Part shown: positions 6,676 through 10,892 of the stretch, one piece after another | How positions within the stretch are numbered: position 1 is the first letter of the stretch | How the letters are laid out: the number at the start of each line of letters is the position of its first letter | DNA from: an uncultured Peptococcaceae bacterium | GTDB taxonomy: Bacteria; Bacillota; Peptococcia; Peptococcales; Peptococcaceae | Reading direction: 5' to 3' | DNA length: 10,892 bases | Assembly: GCA_947254645.1 (NCBI GenBank) | Contig: CAMYDW010000029.1 | Span: 1 to 10,892, forward strand | Program-made: the position numbers and the translations under genes | Notes under the pieces: generated by a model | Told to the model about the DNA's origin: nothing | The model's input: only the letters and a program-made list of their open reading frames with translations | The model's database searches: none

Positions 6676-7835
6676 CGTTGTTTGGAAGTGCCTATTTCTT
6701 TTATATCACCATTCTTTTGATGCTGCCTGCCATTATACTTGGCTGCATGGAGCGTCAACAAAAATATTATGGCTTTGCCATCAGCTTGCTCATGGTCTAT
6801 TTGGCGATGGCCCATCATCCAAAGGCCATGTTTTATATGGCCCTCTATTGTGGCTTGGAATTGGTGCTTGTCAAAGCCTATCTCTGGCTTTGCAACAAGG
6901 GCTACAAATCGCTTTGGCTCTACTACCTCTTCCTCGTGCTTTCCCTCTCTCCACTGACAATGTGGAAGATAGAATCCTTTATAGGAACAGGCTATGGCCT
7001 CTTCGCCTTTATGGGACTCTCTTATATGAGCTTTAAGTCCATTCAAATGATCATCGAGATTTACGATGGGCTGATTACAGAAGTGCGTGTTTTCGACTTT
7101 CTCTACTTCCTGATTTTCTTCCCAAGCCTGTTGTCTGGGCCGATTGCACGCAGCAGAGAATTTCAGAAGGACATCCTCGCACCAAAATGCAAAGCGCTCT
7201 ATTTGGAACAGGTTGGTGACGGTCTGTTTAAGGTTTGTCTAGGGCTTGTGTATAAATTCGTCATTGCGGCACCGCTCTATCAACAGCTTTTACTTTTAGA
7301 AGCCAAAGAGGCAGCGATTTATCATTGGCTCTATATGTATTGCTACGGCACCTATCTCTTCTTCGACTTTGCTGGATACAGCTTGATGGCCATTGGCGTT
7401 GGTTACTTCTTTGGCATCAAACTCCCAGAAAACTTCAATAAACCATTCTTAGCAACAGACATGAAGGATTTCTGGAACAGATGGCACATGAGCTTATCTT
7501 ATTGGTTCCGTGACTTTGTCTTTTCACGTTTTATGATGAAGGCCATCAAGGGCAAGTGGTTTAAAAATAAGCTCACTGCTGCCTCTATTGCCCTTATTAT
7601 CAACATGGGCGTGATGGGGGTTTGGCATGGTCTTGAATCACAATACATTATGTACGGTCTCTATCACGGGATTTTACTGGCATTGACGGAAGTGTATCAA
7701 AAAAAATCCCGTTTCCATAAAAAATACAAGAAAAACAAATACTATAAATTGGTGAGCTGGTTTATCACCGTGAACCTTGTGTTCTTTGGCTTTTTCATCT
7801 TTTCTGGCGCATTTGGTAAAATGGTTTTAAAATAA
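6672..7835 (+). CDS. dltB: D-alanyl transfer protein DltB (MBOAT)
   Basis: A 387-residue polytopic membrane protein of the membrane-bound O-acyltransferase family. It takes D-Ala from the DltC carrier in the cytoplasm and passes it through the membrane toward teichoic acid. The two MBOAT histidines are H272 (WNRWHMSLSYWFRD) and H319 (MGVMGVWHGLESQ). They are 47 residues apart, the same distance as H289 and H336 reported for Streptococcus thermophilus DltB. Roughly ten hydrophobic segments are spread over the protein. The start overlaps the dltA stop by four bases with a weak purine tract (AAGGCGG) upstream, so translation is probably coupled. About 29 bases separate it from dltC. Confidence 0.96.
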   Translation: MTLFGSAYFFYITILLMLPAIILGCMERQQKYYGFAISLLMVYLAMAHHPKAMFYMALYCGLELVLVKAYLWLCNKGYKSLWLYYLFLVLSLSPLTMWKIESFIGTGYGLFAFMGLSYMSFKSIQMIIEIYDGLITEVRVFDFLYFLIFFPSLLSGPIARSREFQKDILAPKCKALYLEQVGDGLFKVCLGLVYKFVIAAPLYQQLLLLEAKEAAIYHWLYMYCYGTYLFFDFAGYSLMAIGVGYFFGIKLPENFNKPFLATDMKDFWNRWHMSLSYWFRDFVFSRFMMKAIKGKWFKNKLTAASIALIINMGVMGVWHGLESQYIMYGLYHGILLALTEVYQKKSRFHKKYKKNKYYKLVSWFITVNLVFFGFFIFSGAFGKMVLK

Positions 7836-7864
7836 AGTAATAATTTGAAATGAGGTTGACTAAC

Positions 7865-8095
7865 ATGGAAGAAAAAGTATTAGATATTTTAGCAGATATC
7901 TGCGGAGATGACATTGTACGCGAAAATCAAGATGTGAATCTTCTAGAAGAAGAATTGATTGACTCTCTTGATTATATTGAAATCCTAGTTGGCATTGAAG
8001 AAGCGTTGGGTGTGGTCATGTCCCCATCAGAATTTACCCGTGAAGAAATGGATACCCCAGCAAAAATTATTGCACAAGTAAAGGCACGTCTTTAA
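7865..8095 (+). CDS. dltC: D-alanyl carrier protein DltC
   Basis: A 76-residue acidic acyl-carrier-type protein. The phosphopantetheine is expected on S34 in LIDSLDYIEI, and SPSEFTREEMDTPAKI near the end is the usual DltC pattern. It carries D-alanine from DltA to DltB in the cytoplasm. The ATG at 7865 is preferred over the one at 7850 because GAGGTTGA lies 7 bases before it; the shorter form also matches the usual DltC start and length (about 78-81). It is followed at once by dltD (two bases between stop and ATG). Confidence 0.95.
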   Translation: MEEKVLDILADICGDDIVRENQDVNLLEEELIDSLDYIEILVGIEEALGVVMSPSEFTREEMDTPAKIIAQVKARL

Positions 8096-8097
8096 TA

Positions 8098-9315
8098 ATG
8101 AAAAAAATCAAAAGTTTTTTCCTTGCCTTGCTAGGCTGTGCCATCATGATTGGCATTCTGCACATGACACTGGCTGTCAATGTGAGTGACAGCCAAGGCT
8201 TTGGCACATGGATCAATAAAACAAAAGACCTTTCTCGCAGTGCGCTGGCACAGCATATCGATAAAGACACAGCACTGATGCTCGGCTCCTCAGAGCTGCA
8301 CCACGGCAATCGAAGCCCATATCACCCAACCCAAGTGTTTAGACGATTAGACATGGATGTGATGTGCGTGGGGGCTGCATACAATCAAAGCCTTTCTCAC
8401 GCCATTGCCGTAGGATCCGTTTCCGAAAACATGGAGCATAACAAAGTGCTCTTAATTGTTTCGCCAGCATGGTTTGACGATGTGGGTGTCAAGAAAGAAG
8501 CCTTTGCCATGCGTTTTTCAGAAACAGAGTATATCGGCATGCTGAAAAATCCAAAGCTCTCTCCAGTGCTCAAGCAAGACATTGCCAAGCGCACCCTTGG
8601 GCTTTTAGCAGCAGACCACAGCACCACCGAAACACTACAGCGCTACAACGATTGTTATTTAAACGATACCTTGTCTCCTGTCGATCGCCCTTATATTTTC
8701 TTGCGTGAACAATTTCTCACTGAAAAAGAGCGTCTGCGTGTCAACACCTTGTGGAAATTAAAAGGCAAGGAAAAATATGTGAAATTTAAAGAGAATATTC
8801 ATAAGAAACACCCAAACTGGGCAACCATGAAGGAAAAGGCAGACAAAAGCTATTATAAGCATGCCACCAACAATGAATTTGGCATCGTCAACAGTCTTTA
8901 CAACAAGAAGTTTGCGCCTCTCAAGCGTACCGAAAAAGACACCATGACCAAACGACAATATCTCAAATCCTCCCCAGAATATGGGGATCTCGATCTTTTC
9001 TTGAGGGTTTGTAAAGAATCCGATTTAGACGTCATGCTCGTGCTCTTGCCTGTCAACGGAAAATGGTACGACTATCTTGGCTTTAAGCAACAGGCAAGAA
9101 GCGTACTGCCTGCACAGGTAAAAGCCGTTGCCGATCGCTACGATGTCCAATGGTATAGTTTTTTTGATCAAGATTATACAGCAGGATTTTTAGAAGATGT
9201 TTTCCATCCTGCTGGGAAAGGCTGGACAGCAATCAATGAAAAAGCATATAGCTTCTTTACCTCAACAGCTACAAAAGACACATCTGAAAATCTCCAAGGA
9301 GCTACTCCTGCATAG
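8098..9315 (+). CDS. dltD: D-alanyl transfer protein DltD
   Basis: A 405-residue protein with one N-terminal membrane anchor (residues 5-27) and an extracytoplasmic SGNH-like hydrolase/esterase domain. The nucleophile motif is GSSEL (63-67), and the Asp/His pair is D367 and H370 in LEDVFHPAGKGW. VSPAWF (121-126) is another DltD hallmark. It acts on the outer face in the last step of teichoic-acid D-alanylation. The start codon is two bases after the dltC stop, with a poorly placed AAAGG upstream, suggesting coupling. The last 20 or so residues after the conserved end are low in hydrophobicity and coincide with the overlapping dltX frame, so that tail may be dictated by the overlap. Confidence 0.95.
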   Translation: MKKIKSFFLALLGCAIMIGILHMTLAVNVSDSQGFGTWINKTKDLSRSALAQHIDKDTALMLGSSELHHGNRSPYHPTQVFRRLDMDVMCVGAAYNQSLSHAIAVGSVSENMEHNKVLLIVSPAWFDDVGVKKEAFAMRFSETEYIGMLKNPKLSPVLKQDIAKRTLGLLAADHSTTETLQRYNDCYLNDTLSPVDRPYIFLREQFLTEKERLRVNTLWKLKGKEKYVKFKENIHKKHPNWATMKEKADKSYYKHATNNEFGIVNSLYNKKFAPLKRTEKDTMTKRQYLKSSPEYGDLDLFLRVCKESDLDVMLVLLPVNGKWYDYLGFKQQARSVLPAQVKAVADRYDVQWYSFFDQDYTAGFLEDVFHPAGKGWTAINEKAYSFFTSTATKDTSENLQGATPA

Positions 9316-9409
9316 CGGCATATTTTTTGTGCTCATGATGGCGATTTATCTCTATCTGATGTTTACAGCCAATACCCACGCCGCCTCTTTTGCTTATGCT
9401 GAATTCTAA
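9236..9409 (+). CDS. dltX: Candidate DltX, teichoic-acid D-alanylation small membrane protein, encoded at the 3' end of the operon
   Basis: A 57-residue frame. Residues 1-22 are polar/amphipathic and basic (MKKHIASLPQQLQKTHLKISKE), and about 26-44 form one membrane helix (HSGIFFVLMMAIYLYLMF). The C-terminus ANTHAASFAYAEF ends in the FxYxEF pattern typical of DltX, whose conserved Tyr has been reported to carry D-alanine between DltB and the acceptor. Length (normally about 50), topology and C-terminal signature all fit. DltX usually lies before dltA; no such frame is present there. The gene overlaps dltD by 80 bases in the +1 frame. An in-frame ATG at 9197 (70 residues) has AGGA 10 bases upstream and is an alternative start; 9236 has no clear ribosome binding site and would rely on coupling. 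A terminator begins 25 bases after the stop. Confidence 0.82.
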   Translation: MKKHIASLPQQLQKTHLKISKELLLHSGIFFVLMMAIYLYLMFTANTHAASFAYAEF

Positions 9410-9434
9410 AAACAACAAAACAATAAAATATACA

Positions 9435-9468
9435 AAAAAGCTGGTTGACATTTCTCAACCAGCTTTTT
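9435..9468. terminator. Bidirectional terminator between dlt operon and the right-hand unit
   Basis: A perfect 14-bp stem (AAAAAGCTGGTTGA / TCAACCAGCTTTTT) with a 6-base loop. It reads as a hairpin followed by T5 on the plus strand and T6 on the minus strand. It ends the dlt operon and also the convergent leftward unit whose last stop is at 9489. Confidence 0.92.
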
Positions 9469-9488
9469 ACCATTTTAATCTATTTTTC

Positions 9489-9647
9489 TTATTTGATATT
9501 ATCCCTCATCTTATTTAATTTACTATCTATATTTTCAAGAGCTATCTTTTGCTCCTTAAACTTTTCAAAAATAGTAATCAAAATAAAAATCGGAAGTAAA
9601 ATTCCTCCAACAAGACTAAGAAACATTAATAAAACAAGTGGACTCAT
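9489..9647 (-). CDS. 52-residue single-helix membrane protein
   Basis: A frame shorter than most gene callers accept. From ATG at 9647 it reads a hydrophobic N-terminal helix (MSPLVLLMFLSLVGGILLP, then IFILITIF to about residue 27). A charged helix follows, likely amphipathic or coiled-coil (EKFKEQKIALENIDSKLNK, residues 28-46), ending RDNIK. Stops lie just upstream in frame, so the start is fixed. AAAGGGG lies about 12 bases before the ATG, a rather long spacing. It begins 39 bases after the stop of the secreted repeat protein, on the same strand and with the same AT-rich composition, and the shared terminator at 9435-9468 follows. I do not recognise a family. The shape (helix plus charged tail) occurs in holin-like, immunity-type and small regulatory membrane proteins, with nothing to choose between them. 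Confidence 0.65.
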   Translation of the reverse strand: MSPLVLLMFLSLVGGILLPIFILITIFEKFKEQKIALENIDSKLNKMRDNIK

Positions 9648-9686
9648 ACTATATTATTACCCCTTTAACATTAAATTGATTTTTAG

Positions 9687-10778
9687 TTAGTTTATATACA
9701 CTGTACTAGCTCCCTCTTGACTACCATTCCCTGAGAAAGAAATATTTCCACTTCCTATAGAAATAGTAAGTCCTTCTGGTGCCCAACTATGAAAATAGCC
9801 TGCATTCGCAATGAGCGCCCAGTTAGGAGAATAATTGCCCTGCGTAGCAATAAACGCTTTACCCGCTTGACACCACATTGGACCTTGTGATGTATAATGT
9901 CCCATTGGAAAGGCGAAACTGCAACCATTGCTTGAAAATTCATATGGTACTATTCTTGAAACGTAATCTGAAAGATATCCATTGCTATCCTTATATGTTA
10001 GTTTTGCAGTACACTGACCTGTTGCCCAATACCCATCAGAAATATTTCCTGCAACATAATCGGTATATTTAATTATAGGCTCACTACTCCAATGCCAGTA
10101 AATTGAATAGTTTACCGAAGTTCCAGCCCTCGATATACTAGCAATATTAAAAGCTAAGCTTGCTGATGCAGCTACAATTTCTTCATCTGAAATTGTACTA
10201 TACTCATGATTTTTTATAGACGCAATCGCTTCTTTAGATAATCCTTTTTCCAAAAGTTCTTCATAAGAACACTTTGCCACATTATCTAAAATAATTTCTT
10301 CTACATTCTTGTTTTTTAGTTCAGCAATTTTCTCACTTTGCAGACCTAACGTCTTAAGTTCTTCAACTGATTTTTCTTTTAATTTTTTTAAAACATTCAA
10401 TTCGCTTACAACAGACGTATTAGGCAACTTAAGAAGTTCTTCATATGAAAGAGTTTCATCATTATTTAAAAATCCTTGATAGGTTTTATCTTTATTTTGA
10501 ATCTTTTCCATATGAGACTCTAGTGCTGAGGCTCTAATATCTTCAATATTTTCTTGAGAAAAATTTAATTCTTTTAACTGTGCATCGCTTAATTTTGAAA
10601 GTGCTTCTGCTTCGCATGAAACAGAAGCGTTTGGCAATGTTGATAATTCTTCAAACGAAAGCATTTCATCGCTACTCAAAAATCCTTCAATAGTTTTATT
10701 ACATTCTAATGTATTATCTAAATGTGTATTTCCTATGGCAAAGGCAGAAGATGGAAAAACAATTAAACTAGAAACCAA
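9687..10778 (-). CDS. Secreted-type repeat protein of unknown function (open body; signal peptide interrupted)
   Basis: A 363-codon open frame starting at TTG (numbering below from there). Residues 1-14 (MVSSLIVFPSSAFA) are the end of a signal peptide with an AFA cleavage site, but the basic start lies beyond a stop codon (see 10797-10814). Two tandem repeats exactly 70 residues apart follow: KTIEGFLSSDEMLSFEEL (28-45) and KTYQGFLNNDETLSYEEL (98-115), each continuing into LPNxSV and a Leu/Glu-rich helix. A third partial copy (SYEELLEKGLSKEAI) begins at 171. From about 222 a beta-rich domain with many Trp, Tyr, Gly and Ser residues and three Cys (256, 286, 303) runs to the end. I do not recognise the family. 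The DNA is clearly more AT-rich than the dlt operon, suggesting separate origin. A small membrane protein gene follows. Confidence 0.72.
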   Translation of the reverse strand: MVSSLIVFPSSAFAIGNTHLDNTLECNKTIEGFLSSDEMLSFEELSTLPNASVSCEAEALSKLSDAQLKELNFSQENIEDIRASALESHMEKIQNKDKTYQGFLNNDETLSYEELLKLPNTSVVSELNVLKKLKEKSVEELKTLGLQSEKIAELKNKNVEEIILDNVAKCSYEELLEKGLSKEAIASIKNHEYSTISDEEIVAASASLAFNIASISRAGTSVNYSIYWHWSSEPIIKYTDYVAGNISDGYWATGQCTAKLTYKDSNGYLSDYVSRIVPYEFSSNGCSFAFPMGHYTSQGPMWCQAGKAFIATQGNYSPNWALIANAGYFHSWAPEGLTISIGSGNISFSGNGSQEGASTVYIN

Positions 10779-10796
10779 AGTCAGCGATAGAATGAT

Positions 10797-10814
10797 TTAT
10801 AATCTTTTCATCAT
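10797..10814 (-). pseudogene. Original start and in-frame stop (TAA) within the signal peptide
   Basis: Upstream of the 363-codon body and in the same frame, the minus strand has AAAGGAGAAAAAT followed by ATG ATG AAA AGA TTA TAA. The five codons read MMKRL; the sixth is the stop (plus-strand tta at 10797-10799), and IILSLTLVSSLIVFPSSAFA continues after it. Joined, this is a textbook signal peptide with a basic start, hydrophobic core and AFA site. The gene therefore seems to have had its start at 10814 or 10811 and now carries a nonsense codon, unless there is a sequencing error or read-through. Restarting at TTG 10778 would give a leader without positive charge. Confidence 0.75.
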
Positions 10815-10851
10815 ATTTTTCTCCTTTCATAGATTAAAATAGTTTTTATTT

Positions 10852-10880
10852 ATTTTATAAAAAAAAATTATTTTTGTCAA
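10852..10880 (-). promoter_or_regulatory. Strong sigma-A-type promoter of the secreted-protein unit
   Basis: The minus strand reads TTGACA (plus-strand TGTCAA, 10875-10880), a 17-bp spacer containing T9, then TAAAAT (plus-strand ATTTTA, 10852-10857). The -35 is perfect and the -10 has five of six matches. The leader to the ATG at 10814 is about 30 bases and contains the AAAGGAG ribosome binding site. Confidence 0.8.
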
Positions 10881-10892
10881 TTAAAATTAACC

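Noticed and set aside
6375..7046. Long 223-codon minus-strand frame across dltA and dltB
   Set aside because: It is antisense to two unmistakable genes with all their motifs, has no ribosome binding site, and its translation shows no recognisable domain.
9445..9690. 81-codon plus-strand frame between the dlt terminator and the secreted-protein gene
   Set aside because: It starts inside the terminator hairpin, has no ribosome binding site, and is antisense to the better-supported 52-residue minus-strand gene.

Overview
The window looks like a piece of a monoderm Bacillota (Firmicutes) chromosome. It carries a complete D-alanyl-lipoteichoic-acid (dlt) operon, strong AGGAGG-type ribosome binding sites, U-tract hairpin terminators and moderately AT-rich DNA. 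I cannot name the genus from the sequence. No tRNA, rRNA, CRISPR array or insertion sequence is visible.

Left part (1-2015), all on the minus strand. A lipoprotein gene runs off the left edge; only its first 25 codons are present. It follows a 140-residue protein with four CxxC pairs and probably shares its operon. Next, past a symmetrical terminator (757-800), come a TrmH/SpoU-family RNA 2'-O-ribose methyltransferase and a 94-residue membrane protein resembling DUF2798.

Centre left (2016-4984), plus strand. A divergent promoter region separates the leftward genes from four tightly packed genes: an unrecognised 95-residue protein, an RNase Z-like metallo-beta-lactamase-fold hydrolase, a DEAD-box-type RNA helicase with a DEVD Walker B motif, and a Nudix hydrolase. 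Each start codon overlaps the previous gene's end, so translation is probably coupled. A hairpin terminator follows.

Centre right (4985-9468), plus strand: the dlt operon in the order dltA, dltB, dltC, dltD, plus a small gene at the 3' end that I read as dltX. DltA activates D-alanine and loads it on the carrier DltC. DltB (MBOAT), DltX and DltD pass it across the membrane to teichoic acid. DltX is normally encoded in front of dltA. Here a 57-codon frame with one membrane helix and the C-terminal signature FAYAEF overlaps the end of dltD by 80 bases, directly before a perfect 14-bp hairpin terminator.

Right part (9469-10892), minus strand and visibly more AT-rich. A strong TTGACA-17-TAAAAT promoter drives a two-gene unit: a secreted-type protein with two 70-residue N-terminal repeats and a Trp/Gly/Ser-rich C-terminal domain, then a 52-residue one-helix membrane protein. 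The well-placed start and ribosome binding site of the first gene are cut off from the body by an in-frame TAA at codon 6, inside the signal peptide. The gene is either inactivated, read through, or carries a sequence error. This pair is the least explained content of the window.
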